From the NCBI GenBank assembly GCA_965153355.1, contig OZ231127.1, positions 99,510,001 through 99,574,000 of the forward strand: a stretch of DNA of 64,000 nt, given 5' to 3'. Origin of the DNA: Flaccisagitta enflata. Taxonomy: Eukaryota > Chaetognatha > Sagittoidea > Aphragmophora. The translations under genes and the position numbers were made by a program. The notes below the pieces were generated by a model. That model saw nothing but the letters and a program-made list of their open reading frames with translations. It was not told the DNA's origin and did no database searches. Shown here piece after piece: positions 20,334 through 32,880 of the stretch. Every line of letters begins with the position of its first letter. Position 1 is the stretch's first letter.

Positions 20334-21401
20334 AGATCAGTACTAGGCGGAAAAGGTTCATTTGTAAAAAAGGGTTTGGTGCAAAAAGGAAAAAGACAGT
20401 GTCCTTGGGACCATTTTAGCGGATTTTTCTCAATGCCCTACCTCAAATTTGAGTCAAAAAGGCTCTCCTGCTTCAATGATGCCCCTGCCCCTACTTGTTC
20501 ACCTCACGGGGATACCAAGTTTGATGTCATGATCAGTTTTGTTGATGCTATGCCCTGCCATATCTTTTTGGTAAAAATCCTGTGAAATTCAAAAGTGATT
20601 CTCTGGCATAACTCTTTCCTATCCCAATCAGGGAAGTCCACATGAAAAACTGAGCATTCTAACATCTAATAGAACTAATTGGGAGGAAGTACATACAAAA
20701 CTTCAGCCTACTAGACCATCTAGAAGTGTAGTTATCTGCAATTATTATTACATACCAAATTTGTGGACATCCTGTTAAGTCCCTCACGTCCCTTACTTCA
20801 AATCCTAGCCTCAAGGCCCAAATCCCAGGCCCCAAAGCCCAGTCTTGAGGGTGGGATTCAGACCTCAAGACTGGGTTTTGGGCCTTGGGACTGGGATTTG
20901 GGCCTTGAGGCTAGGATTTAAGTGGGGGGGGGCGGACGGAGGGACTTAACAGGATGTCCAATAAATTTGGTAAAATAATAATTGCAGATAATCCACACTT
21001 CTAGATGGTCTAGTAGGCTGAAATTTTGTATGTACCCTCCCAATTAGTTCTATTAGATGTTAGAATGCTCAGTTTTTCATGTGGACTTCCCTGATTGGGA
21101 TAGGAAAGAGTTATGCCAGAAAATCACTTTTGAATTTCACAGGATTTTTACCAAAAAGATATGGCAGGGGATAGCACCAACAAAACTGATCATGACATCA
21201 AACTTGGTATCCCAGTGAGGTGAACAAGTAGGGGCAGGGGCATCATTGAAGCAGGAGAGCCTTTTTGACTCAAAATTGAGTTAGGGCATTGAGAAAAATC
21301 CGCTAAAATGGTCCCAAGGACACTGTCTTTTTCCTTTTTGCACCAAAGCCATTTTTTTCAAAACATCTACAAATGAACCTTTTCCGCCTAGTACTGATCT
21401 C
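20334..21401. mobile_element. Foldback element with 460-bp arms and a minisatellite loop
   Basis: The left arm from GATCAGTACTAGGCGG (20336) to about 20792 pairs with 20937-21400 (CCGCCTAGTACTGATC). The two are strongly alike by eye, with small indels. The loop (20793-20936) carries the CTCAAGGCCCAAATCC / GGGCCTTGAGGCTAGGAT minisatellite also seen inside family B elements. No ORF is seen. Confidence 0.9.
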
Positions 21402-21405
21402 GAGC

Positions 21406-21407
<2 letters not shown>

Positions 21408-21456
<49 letters not shown>
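21408..21456 (+). repeat. (GA)n array
   Basis: A short (GA)n tract lies between two inverted-repeat elements. Confidence 0.95.
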
Positions 21457-21457
<1 letters not shown>

Positions 21458-21461
<4 letters not shown>

Positions 21462-22404
21462 TATGGCAAAAAAAAAAACCGAACAACTTTTGAGAGAGCA
21501 AAAATGTATGAAGATGTCTACCAATTTGTATAAAATTTACAGTGAATGATAACCATGATATGGACTATGTCTGGTAAAAATTTCATCAAAATCCGTTGAA
21601 AACTTTAGCCGTTATCACGTTTTTACTGAAGTCACTTCTTTTTTGGACTGCCAGAGATGACGTTTATCCTAAATAAAAATAATACCATTTTTAGTAAGAT
21701 TGGCATTGTGCAAAAAGTTTTGGGAGTTTTGTCATGATGGTAATATTTACTAATACTAGGCAAAATTCGCATCTACTCAGATAAAGTCTAGTGGGGTAGA
21801 TATTGGTTAATTGTAAGCTTGCCCAGGATAAAAAATATTCTGCTACCTGTTAGAATATTTTTGCAATTTGGGGGACTAAAAATGCTTCAATATTCACAAA
21901 AATTTTACTGGAGATGAATCATATGGGCAAAAGTTCCCAGTTAAAAAATCATGATAATTGGTAAAAAACTCTGGCCTTAGCATCAACTTATATTTCAGAT
22001 TTCATTTTCATTTACTTCATTCTAAAATCCACAAAAAATGTTTTAGAAAACTTGCCATTTCTACTAAAATAATCAGAGTTTAGTAATGAAATTTCTACCA
22101 CAGCCTGCTAACAATGTAGTCTACTTCCACTTCGAATTTCATCAAAATCGGATTAGATTCAGTATATTTTTTTTAAGTTTATTTATTCATTCTTAGTAAA
22201 TTCTTATGTGTATACATTGAATTACTTATCTTCTGACAAAGCACTTTTAAAAAATCTATAATTCTCAAACTATTAGAGCAGGTCATTAATTTTTCAGTGA
22301 TCTCTAATGATAAAAATAACTAGTAAAAATTTCAGCATTGGGTGATATTTCAAAGGATTTATGAGCAAAAGAAGTAACTGTTCAGTTTTTTTTTGCCATA
22401 GTTA
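21458..22404. mobile_element. TIR element, about 30-bp ends
   Basis: TAACTATGGCAAAAAAAAAA at the left end is matched by TTTTTTTTGCCATAGTTA at the right end, and CGAACAACT by AGTAACTGTTC-like sequence. The interior is AT-rich and non-coding. Both flanks are GA-rich, so the insertion may have split a GA tract. Confidence 0.65.
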
Positions 22405-22602
22405 AGATCTAGAGAGAAAGAGATAAAGAGAGACACAGAGAACAGGCTGAGACTGAGAAAGAAGAAGAGGTTCTGCAAGGTAATGATAATGGTGCGGTGA
22501 ATACATCACTAAAGGTTTAACTAGTTTCGAAAAGTTATGAGGAAATTATAAACGATGTTTTGAGACCGGTACTACCGACGGATTTTCATCCTCTGAGGAC
22601 TG

Positions 22603-22804
22603 AACAAGGCCGGATCACATTCTACAGTCGCGTGCGGGTGGGCAGAGCCATGGAGGTCACTCGTCATTTGGAAGGCAGAGAACAGTGAGGCCAAAAACAC
22701 AAAAACCAAAAAAAAGTAAAGTGTGACGGACCGACGGACGGACGGACCGACGGACCGACGGACGGACCGACAAAGCGGGTTGTAGAGTCGCGTAGCACGC
22801 GACT
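22603..22804 (-). repeat. Family A copy A12 (subfamily I)
   Basis: AACAAGGCCGGATCACATTC, AGTCGCGTGCGGGTGGGCAG, AAAAGTAAAGTGTGACGG, a GGAC/CGAC tract, then GGGTTGTAGAGTCGCGTAGC, ACGCGACTAAAAA. Confidence 0.9.
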
Positions 22805-22995
22805 AAAAACTGTCTGAGACTCTTTTGATGGCAAGAATGTTTGCGCGTGATTTGCGCCGTTAACACTTTTTAACATAAAAAACACAGTTACTCCTGTCAT
22901 AAACCAAACAGTTAAACCTCGCAATAAAGGATGTCAAGAGACCAACAAAATTCATTTGTTATGGGCCGATTTCTGTTGTTTTCAATAAAAGAAAA

Positions 22996-23124
22996 AACAA
23001 GGCCGGACACACAGCTACCTTAGTAGCGTGCGGGTGGGCAGGAGCAGCGAAAAAAAGTTAAGTAAGACCGACGGACAGACCAACCGATGGACAGAGCAGG
23101 TTGTAGAGTCGTGTGCAGGCGACT
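22996..23124 (-). repeat. Family A copy A13 (compact)
   Basis: AACAAGGCCGGACACACAGC, TAGCGTGCGGGTGGGCAGG, a short GACC tract and GTAGAGTCGTGTGCAGGCGA CT at the hairpin end. AGAAA occurs on both flanks, a possible 5-bp target duplication. Confidence 0.85.
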
Positions 23125-23319
23125 AGAAATAACATGGAGGCACAAGGATTTCATACCTTCTACTCGTGGATCCGTTATTGCGGGGTGTACATGTATTTCA
23201 TTTCTTAGTTCATAGTTTCTGTTAGTTTTCACTATCAACATGCCCTTCTTCTTCTTCTCCATCTTCTTATCATTCTTCATAAGGATCGTTTTCTCTCTTG
23301 TTCTTAGGCTCGCTTTAGT

Positions 23320-23612
23320 CTTTTCTCTTCTTCTTCTTCTTCTTCTTCTTCTTTTTCTTTTTCTTTTTCTTTTTCTTTTTCTTTTTCTTTTTCTTTTTCT
23401 TTTTCTTCTTCTTCTTCTTCTTCTTCTTCTCTTTCTCCTACTTCTTAGGCTCGCTTTAGTCTTTTCTTTTCTTTTTCTTCTTCTCTCCTTCTCCGTCTCC
23501 TTCTCCTTCTCCTTCTCCTTCTTCTTCTTCTTCTTCTTCTTCTTCTTCTTCTTCTTCTTCTTCTTCTTCTTCTTCTTCTTCTTCTTCTTCTTCTTCTTCT
23601 TCTTCTTCGTTT
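23320..23612 (+). repeat. (CTT)n and (CTTTTT)n array
   Basis: Pyrimidine array with TTC triplets, a TTTTTC hexamer block and a CTCCTT block. The phrase AGGCTCGCTTTAGTCTTTTC occurs twice (23308 and 23448), showing segmental duplication of the array. Confidence 0.95.
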
Positions 23613-23869
23613 GCCATTTCTTCTTCCTATCCTTCTCTTGATCAATTTTTCTCAGAACTGAGCAAAAATCTTACGGCCGAGCAAAAAGAGAAAAAAAAAG
23701 GTTGAGAAATTAATAAATCTTTTTTGCGCTCTCTGCAACATTGTCAAACCTGTGACAAGATTTGAGAAATAAGAAATAGAATTAGAAATAAGATGAATGA
23801 AGAAGTTCCAGGTGACTCCCACTCGGGTTTTGAAGATGCAGAGTGATGAGTCGGAGAAGAATGGAGAGG

Positions 23870-24002
23870 TGAAGAAAGAAAGAAAGAAAATTCGGCAAAA
23901 TTGTGTTTTTATTCTAGATAGAAAGAAAGAAAGAAGGAAGGAAGGAAGGAAGGAAGGAAGGAAGGAAGGGAAGAAAGCAAGCAAGCAAGCAAGAAAGAAA
24001 AA

Positions 24003-24066
<64 letters not shown>

Positions 24067-24092
24067 ATGAAAGAAAGAAAGAAAGAAAGAAA

Positions 24093-24129
<37 letters not shown>

Positions 24130-24335
24130 AAAGAAAAAGAAAAAGAAAGAAAAAGAAAGAAAGAAAAAGAAAAAAAGAAAAAGGAAGAAAATAAGAAAAA
24201 AGAAAAAGAAGAAAGAAAGAAGAAAGAAAGAAAGAAAGAAGAAAGAAAGAAAGAAGAAAGAAAGAAAGAAAGAAAGTGAGAAAGAAAGAAAAAGAAAGAA
24301 AAAAAGAAAGAAAAAAAGAAAGAAAGAAAGAAAAA

Positions 24336-24403
<68 letters not shown>

Positions 24404-24450
24404 GCCCTTCGGGCCGCTGTCCAAAAAAAAAAGAAAGAAAGAAAGTAGCG
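23870..24450 (+). repeat. (GAAA)n array with an embedded family B scrap
   Basis: About 580 bp of GAAA/GGAA/GCAA tetranucleotides. At 24403-24422 the array contains GCCCTTCGGGCCGCTGTCC, the core of the B terminus. Lys/Arg/Glu and Phe/Leu/Ser ORFs here are shadows. Confidence 0.95.
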
Positions 24451-24897
24451 AAAATCTACTTCCATCACGTACAAGTTTAAACACGGTTAAAGCGTGCAGT
24501 GAAACCTCGCAAGAGTGCATATCCGCCTATGAAGCATGAAAATTTCAGGTCCTAAAGAGATTTTATAGTTATCTTGATATTGGCTATGAGGCAGCTTCAC
24601 TAAAACGCATGATTTCGTCCAGTCCCAGTATATTCTGTAGGTTTTGACAATCAATTGTTTTAGACGTCATAGACCATCTGCTAGAAACATCTTTAAAAAA
24701 ACATCATATTATCATATTTTTCTTATTGAGCGATCCGTCATTGTTTATCGTCGTATAAATTCTCTCTCTTATTGTTATCAATCCGTCCGAGATGCTCCCA
24801 TCCGCTTGAGCCATTCTTGGTTACTTCAAAGGGTTAACTGCAATATAAACTTTTCCGTTCAAAAGTCCCATTGCTTGCCCCGAGGGTTAATGTCTCT
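24451..24897. other. No feature seen
   Basis: Mixed-composition sequence between arrays. No exon or repeat was recognised. Confidence 0.45.
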
Positions 24898-25028
<131 letters not shown>

Positions 25029-25165
25029 TTCCTCCACATACACGCACAATAATCGTACGTGGGTCCTTTTTAAACCGCTTAATATTTTCTTTAAGTATGA
25101 TAAGTTTGCGTGTTGTCGCTTGTTGGCCTCTGGTAGGTTGTTGGAGTCGCCCCATTTCTAGATCA

Positions 25166-25246
25166 TTGTGGTAGTCATCGTCGTCGTCGTCGTAGTCGTC
25201 GTTGCCATCGTCTTTTTCGTCGTCTTTGTTGTCGTCGTCGTCGTCG

Positions 25247-25278
<32 letters not shown>

Positions 25279-25314
25279 GCCATCGTTGCCATCGTCTTTT
25301 TCGTCGTCTTTGTT

Positions 25315-25384
<70 letters not shown>
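25166..25384 (+). repeat. (GTC)n array
   Basis: CGT/GTC triplets with the interruption GCCATCGTCTTTTTCGTCG present twice (25204 and 25290), again a duplicated segment. Poly-Asp, Thr and Ser ORFs over it are shadows. Confidence 0.95.
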
Positions 25385-25386
<2 letters not shown>

Positions 25387-25678
25387 TTTTGCACAAATTT
25401 CAGAGATTGACTTCTTTGATATTTGAGTTGTATTCGCTTTTGTTGATTCGTCACGAATATTCGTTTTATTCGAAACCCTGTTCGATATTTGACCTTCTTT
25501 TTTATATTGGTCTGACTCTCGTCCCCCCCCCCGTTCCCATTTTTCCTCTTCTGCCTCTCCTTCGGGCTCACCCTTCTCCTCCCCCCTCGTTCGCACCTCC
25601 CTTCCTTTCGCTATTCTCTCCTTTTCATTTTCCACTTTAACATTGGAGCCAACCATTTGACATGAACTACCGTCTCCA
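25385..25678. other. Pyrimidine-rich, no gene seen
   Basis: C/T-rich sequence between arrays, with no recognised exon. Confidence 0.4.
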
Positions 25679-26023
<345 letters not shown>

Positions 26024-26330
26024 GTAACTTACACTGCTCTTCCATCCCTGATCTTCTTCCCACGAGGATCCTTTAAGGCTTACCACTGCACTGCCCGCTT
26101 TCCCATGATTATGAATCCATTTGATTGAATCTGATGTACCTTGGTCTTGGACCATGGTTCAGAATCTCAATTTTTGGTCATGGCATTTAGAGAATATCCT
26201 TTATTTCGAGTATGGTAAGTTTTTCTTTCTTTCTTTCTTTCTTTTTTTCTTCTTTTTTTTTTCTGCTGGTTGAAGACGATTTGTAGAATTTTAACCTGCG
26301 ACAGACAAACCTACAATGTTAGACAAAGAG
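26024..26330. other. No feature seen
   Basis: Unique-looking sequence with a short TTTC run near 26220. No exon was recognised. Confidence 0.4.
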
Positions 26331-26612
26331 TCAAACAAAGAGTCGAACAAACAAACAAACAAACAAAAAACAAACAAACAAACAAACAAACAAACAAACA
26401 AACAAACAAACAAACAAACAAACAAACAGTCAAACAAACAAACAGTCAAACAAACAGTCAAACAAACAGTCAAACAAACAGTCAAACAAACAGGCGAACA
26501 AACAGTCGAACAAACAAACAAACAAACAAACAGTCAAACAAACAGTCAAGCAAACAGTAAAAAAAAAACAGTCAAACAAACAGTCAAACAAACAAACAAA
26601 CAAACAAACGAA
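26330..26612 (+). repeat. (CAAA)n array with CAGT variants
   Basis: ACAAACAAAC units alternate with ACAGTCAAACAA units, giving a two-level repeat. Confidence 0.95.
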
Positions 26613-26782
26613 AACCAACCATACACCCACAACCACCCTTCCCCCCTAACATAAGCGGAATTACACTATTATGTTCTCCCCCTCCCCAATCCACAATTCC
26701 CTCACTTTTGCGTAGCAGAGAAGGGAACTAACTAGCTTTCATTTTCAATTTTCATCGCGCCTACCATATACCTCATTGAGTC

Positions 26783-26786
<4 letters not shown>

Positions 26787-26866
<80 letters not shown>
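26787..26866 (+). repeat. (CT)n array
   Basis: A pure CT dinucleotide tract. Confidence 0.97.
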
Positions 26867-26868
<2 letters not shown>

Positions 26869-27145
26869 CTCACTTCATAGTCTCCACATGTTCCATAATT
26901 TTCCGCCTTTTTTTTTCCTCTCTTTCTCCTCTGCCTTTCTTTTGATGAGGAGTTTTTAGTGAGAAACGCAAAACCGAGTCTCACAGACTGGAAGCTTGAT
27001 TGTCACAGTTTCATTTATTAGAAAGCCGAAGAATAGGGAAAAAAGAGGAGAAAAAGAAAGAGAGTTGAGGATAGAAAATTCACAAAGAGCAAAGGAAAGA
27101 AAGAAAGAAAGGAAAGTGAAAGAAAGATTGAGAAGGAAAGAGAAA

Positions 27146-27430
27146 TGAATGAATGAATGAATGAATGAATGAATGAATGAATGAATGAATGAATGAATGA
27201 TTGAATGAATGAATGAATAAATGAATGGATTGATGGATTGATTGTATGAATGAATGAATGAATGAATGCATGAATAAATGAATGAACGAATGAATGAATG
27301 AGTGAATGAATGAATGAATGAATGAATGAATGAATGAATCAACTTATCAATGAATGAATGATGGTTGATTGCTGGTTGGACGAAAGGACAGATGGATGGA
27401 TGGCTGGATGGATTGATGGATGGATGGAGA
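27146..27430 (+). repeat. (GAAT)n array, then (GGAT)n
   Basis: GAAT tetranucleotides with GATT/GGAT variants and a short GGATGGAT tail near 27390-27430. Confidence 0.95.
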
Positions 27431-28360
27431 GCGAAAGCAGAGGAGAGAACAGAGTGCCGAAGGACAAAACAAAGAATAAGACAGGCAGAGACACACAGAT
27501 AGTTAGACGAATTAAGAGACAGTCCACAACTGGGAGAGAAAATGAAAAAAGAGGAGAGGGATAGGGATAGGGAGGAGGCTGATAGTTAAAGGAAATAGAA
27601 ATAAATCAAGCCTAGATTGAGCAGATTGGGTTGACATTGAGGCAACTTCTGTTTTTACTACGCCTAATTTTGGCAACGGAAGAAAAAAAATATTTCCAAG
27701 AAAATTATCAAAACTTTTTTTTTCTTCCTTTATCAGATGCTTGATTTTGGTTTAGTTGGGGAGAGAGAAAGGAACATAAACGAGGAAACTGAGGACAGGG
27801 GGGGGGAAGAGGGGGAGAGGGGGAGTGCGAGCGTCTTGCACTAAATTCACTGTTATGAAATTTGTTCGGTATTTTGTATCAGTCTGAACAACAAACTGAG
27901 ATATTCTTTACGGTATTCGCTGGAACTTCATGAAAAGTGAAATACTTCTAGTTGAATGCCTCTTATTTAAAAAAGAAGAACATTGGCGAGGAAATCAGAA
28001 ACAGAAATGTAGGCGATAGCCGGGAATGGGAGAGGGACATATTAAAGAATAAAGAAAATGAAACTAAGAAGAATGACGAGGAAAAAGAGAAGAAACAAGA
28101 AGAAGAAGAAATTGAATTGCAACTTAGGCGGTTGAAGTCGGCAGTTGGTGGGAGATGTCGTGCGAACTTAATCCACTTTGCAATTTCGTATTGTTCATTT
28201 CATAATGAAAGTGGATCATGGTTGAAACGGAAAGTAGTGCATGCCAAACACAGGACCAAACAATGAGGGCAGAAAGACGGAAAAAGTAGTTTGAAGCTCG
28301 AACGTTTTAGCGACGCAATAACACGAGACAGACACACACACGCACGCTCATGTATCAATG
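27431..28360. other. Purine-rich non-coding
   Basis: Long A/G-rich stretches. A 104-codon open frame at 27952-28266 is Lys/Glu-rich and has no recognisable domain, so I do not call it a gene. Confidence 0.45.
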
Positions 28361-28361
28361 C

Positions 28362-28438
<77 letters not shown>
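28361..28438 (+). repeat. (GT)n array
   Basis: A pure GT dinucleotide tract; a second short GT run lies at 28490-28506. Confidence 0.97.
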
Positions 28439-28439
<1 letters not shown>

Positions 28440-28578
28440 TGTGTCATGGTGTGTTGTGTGTACCCTTTGTGGTTTTGAACCAAGTGAATGGTGTGTGTGT
28501 GTGTGTATTTAAACAGCACCTTTTCTGTTGATTTCTGTACCGACACAGCCTTTACTAAAGGTAAACGACGTCCAAATT

Positions 28579-29130
<552 letters not shown>

Positions 29131-29136
29131 GGGGTG

Positions 29137-29282
29137 GAGAAGAAGGGGAAGAAGAAAAAGACAAAGATTAGAAAAGAATTGGAAAAAGAAAAGGGAAAGG
29201 AGACAGTAAAAAAAAAAGAAAATAAAGAGGAGAAGAAGGCGATGAAGAAGAAGAGAAAGAAAAAGAAGAAGAAGAAGAAGAA

Positions 29283-29313
<31 letters not shown>

Positions 29314-29640
29314 AAGAAGAAGAAGAAAAAGAAAAAGAAAAAGAAAAAGAAAAAGAAAAAGAGGAAGAGAAGAAGAAGAAGAAGAAGAAGAAGAAGAAGA
29401 AGAAGAAGAAGAAGAAGAAGAAGAAGAAGAAGAAGAAGAAGAAGAAGAAGAAGAAGAAGAAGAAGAAGAAGAAGAAGAAGAAGAAGAAGAAGAAGAAGAA
29501 GAAGAAGAAGAAGGAGATGAAGAAGAAGAAGAAGAAGAAGACCTAGAAAAAGAAGGAGAAGGAGAAGAAGAACGAGAAGGAGAAGAAGAAGAAGAAAGGA
29601 AAACCAAAAAGGAAAAGAAAAAAAAGGTAGAAGAAGATGA
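29137..29640 (+). repeat. (GAA)n array
   Basis: AAG/GAA triplets with AAAAAG and GGAGAA variants. The long Leu/Ser/Phe/Arg ORFs are shadows of the array. Confidence 0.95.
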
Positions 29641-29935
29641 CGATGTAGACAGAAAGACAGACAGATAGACAGACAGAAAGCAGACAGAAAGCAGACAGAC
29701 AAACAGACAAACAGAAAGACAGACAGATAGACAGACAGAAAGCAGACAAACAGACAAACAGACAAACAGACAAACAGACAGACACACAGACACACAGACA
29801 CACAGACACACAGACGCACAGACAGAAGGACATGACAGACAGACCAACAGAGGGTAAGAGGAACTGACGGACAGACGGACAGACAGGCAACAAGACAAGA
29901 GGGGGTCGAGAGAAACTCAGAAACAAATTGAGACA
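29641..29935 (+). repeat. (CAGA)n-type array
   Basis: ACAGACAG/ACAAACAG/ACACACAG tetranucleotide mixture; AGACAGACAGAAAGCAGACA occurs twice. Confidence 0.92.
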
Positions 29936-30370
29936 GAGAGGCCGTAACATGCAAAATTTGTAGATGATGTATGCTCGGCTTAAGTACCCTTCTTCTACAG
30001 ACTTTTAAAGATTTTAAAATTTTCCACTCTCCCCGAAAAAATTTGCATATTGCTATTCTTAGTTCGAACGGTTGGTTGCTCTTTTTTTTTTCTTCCTCTC
30101 TCTCTCTCTCTTGGCACTCTCGGCGGTGAATTTATATGAATTGTGGGTTTGTCGTTTCCCCCCCGCTTTCTTAGTAAGCGGCTTTAACTATCTGCTGTCT
30201 CTGACTCTCTCTGTCCTCCGAATCGACTGGTTGATGTATTTGCTCCAACAATGTATCTAGGTTGATGCTTATGTATATCGTATCTTCATCAGTCCACATG
30301 GATACTTTTTTGGTGTCCTAGCAGATACCCCAGTCTGTGACTGGCTTTGAGTCTGACGTAGGAACCATTT
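29936..30370. other. No feature seen
   Basis: Mixed sequence with a short CTCTCT run near 30097. No exon was recognised. Confidence 0.4.
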
Positions 30371-30970
<600 letters not shown>

Positions 30971-30984
30971 GGGAGATCTTGGCC

Positions 30985-31140
30985 TATCATTTCTTTTTCT
31001 TTTTCTTTTTCTTTTTCTTGTTCTTTTTTTCTCTCTTTTTGCTTTTGTTTTTGTTTTTCTTCTTTTCATTTTTCTTCTTCTTCTTTTCATTCTCCTTCTC
31101 CTTCTCCTTCTCCTTCTTCTCCTTCTTCTTCCTCTTTTGT
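30985..31140 (+). repeat. Pyrimidine-rich TTC/TTTTTC array
   Basis: TTTTTC hexamers, then TCCTTC/TTCTTC units. Confidence 0.9.
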
Positions 31141-31174
31141 CTTCAGTTCATTACTTGTATCTACGTTTTGTTGC

Positions 31175-31257
<83 letters not shown>
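31175..31257 (+). repeat. (CT)n array
   Basis: A pure CT dinucleotide tract. Confidence 0.97.
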
Positions 31258-31258
<1 letters not shown>

Positions 31259-31914
31259 TGCTTTTCGTATCTTATTAAGTATTCTTAATTCTTCGGTGGC
31301 GATTAAATTATCAATTAATGACTGAAGGATAAAAGTTGCGGAGAAAGAAAAGAAAAAGTAAATTGCGGCAAAATTCAATATTCTACCCTGTGAGGCTTTA
31401 GTTTAGCATCGTTTTGCCGCACGGCCGACGCCGCCATATCTTGATATATACAGATCTTCGCGAAGATTTACTGCGTAAAATTGAGGAGCAATGAGCACAA
31501 ACAATTGAGCGTTAATGCTGGAGAACTGGAGCTCTATCAAACAATATTTACACAGGTGCAAGTGCAGGTTTGTCAGTAATGTAATGATTAGTTGGTTTTT
31601 TGACTCAGGTCATATCAACAGCTTATAATTTATCCTATCCTACAATTCACTCTTGTTTGAAGTCTGCTCCCCCCAAACTCGGCCAGTTTTCACCGTTACG
31701 TACTGTAAGCGACCGCGCGAAAGCACATAAGCAACTGCACGCGATCTTTGTGATATAAATAACCAAATTAAGTGGAAATTTCATTTGCTGTGCTACTTCA
31801 TTAAAACAACTTCCTCTTTTTTCATGCCGTCGTCATGAGTAGTACGTGCGCATGTCTCGGGGTTCACCTCTAAAGTGACTTTTATAATTGTATTTGTATA
31901 GTAAATTATCGCGG
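31258..31914. other. No feature seen
   Basis: Unique-looking, locally CpG-containing sequence. No exon was recognised. Confidence 0.4.
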
Positions 31915-32120
31915 AAAGAAAGATCGAAGTTAAGAAACAACGAAAGAAACAAAGAAGGAAAGAACAATGGCGCCAAAATAGCTACGATTCGAGGGAAATT
32001 ACCTTTGATATCTTACCGCCATGTTGCTTGTTATCTCTTGCACCCTTGAGATAAACAAGGATAGACGGTAATGATTGCCGGGCAATCCAGTCGTGGACGG
32101 TTTGGCAGGGGCAGTATAGT
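31915..32120 (+). repeat. Family C fragment followed by a partial family A
   Basis: AAGAACAATGGCGCCAAAAT, GAGGGAAATTACC and TTATCTCTTGCACCCTT match the 59.74-59.84 kb segment (AAGAACAACGGCGACGAAAA, same order). At 32067 a truncated minus-strand family A piece follows (CAATCCAGTCGTGGACGGTT, TGGCAGGGGCAG). Confidence 0.75.
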
Positions 32121-32129
32121 TATGCATTA

Positions 32130-32375
32130 ACATCACCTAACGCCACTTTATCCCACTCCACCCACCTACACAGTCCATCAAATCCCACCCTGATGGAAAA
32201 AAAAACAACCTAACGCCACTTTATCCCACTCCACCCACATACACAGTCCATCAAATCCCACCCTGATGGAAAAAAATACCTAACGCCACTTTATCCCAAT
32301 CCACCCACCTACACAGTCCATTAAATCCCACCCAAAGGGGAAAAAACACCTAACGCCACTTTACCCACTCCACAG
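32130..32375 (+). repeat. Minisatellite with a unit of about 72 bp
   Basis: Three full units and one partial of CACCTAACGCCACTTTATCC, CACTCCACCCACCTACACAG and TCCATCAAATCCCACCCTGA then an A-run. Units differ mainly in A-run length. Confidence 0.92.
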
Positions 32376-32399
32376 ATCCCGTCTCATCGGTTGTCACAG

Positions 32400-32880
32400 C
32401 GGGGGCGGGGGGGGGGGGGAACGATGGGACTTGCGGAAATAGCACCCAAGATATTGGCCAGTGGTACTATTTGTGGCGATGAGATGGTGGGAGTTTCAGA
32501 TGAGCTATGATTCCAAATAGGTGCTGATCTTTGGGTTCAACGGTTGAAAATAGGACAAGAAGGAAATATATGAGGGCAGGTAGGGCTGATTTGTAGATTT
32601 GGAGGGCTGACAAAGTTGATTATTGAAGATAATCACTGATATAAGAGCTGAAATGACTTATTCAGCGCTGATTTCCAATGAGCAAGGAGTTTGCTGGTTT
32701 GGGGTTCAACAACCAAAATAAGGATTAGATATTACAGGAATTGAAGAGATGATATCTGAGGCCTGAGAGGGCTAGAATTGGTCGGGGGGGGGGCGCAGGT
32801 GGAAACAGAAACTGGAGGAAATTGATCTGTGTGGAATCATGGGTTATGTCCTCCTTCGGGGCCGGTGCCCAAAAAGGGTA
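32400..32880. repeat. Diverged family B-like region
   Basis: It ends TCCTTCGGGGCCGGTGCCCA (the B right terminus). A weak core of GGCCTGAGAGGGCTAGAATT and GCTGATTTGTAG type precedes it. The left terminus is not clear. Confidence 0.5.

Noticed and set aside
23909-24539. Lys/Arg/Glu-rich and Phe/Leu/Ser-rich ORFs over the (GAAA)n array
   Set aside because: Tetranucleotide repeats stay open by chance; no domain is present. The same holds for 13.7, 29.1, 59.5 and 60.8 kb.
27952-28266. 104-codon ORF
   Set aside because: Lys/Glu-rich composition follows the purine-rich DNA; there is no domain, no splice context and no recognisable homologue.
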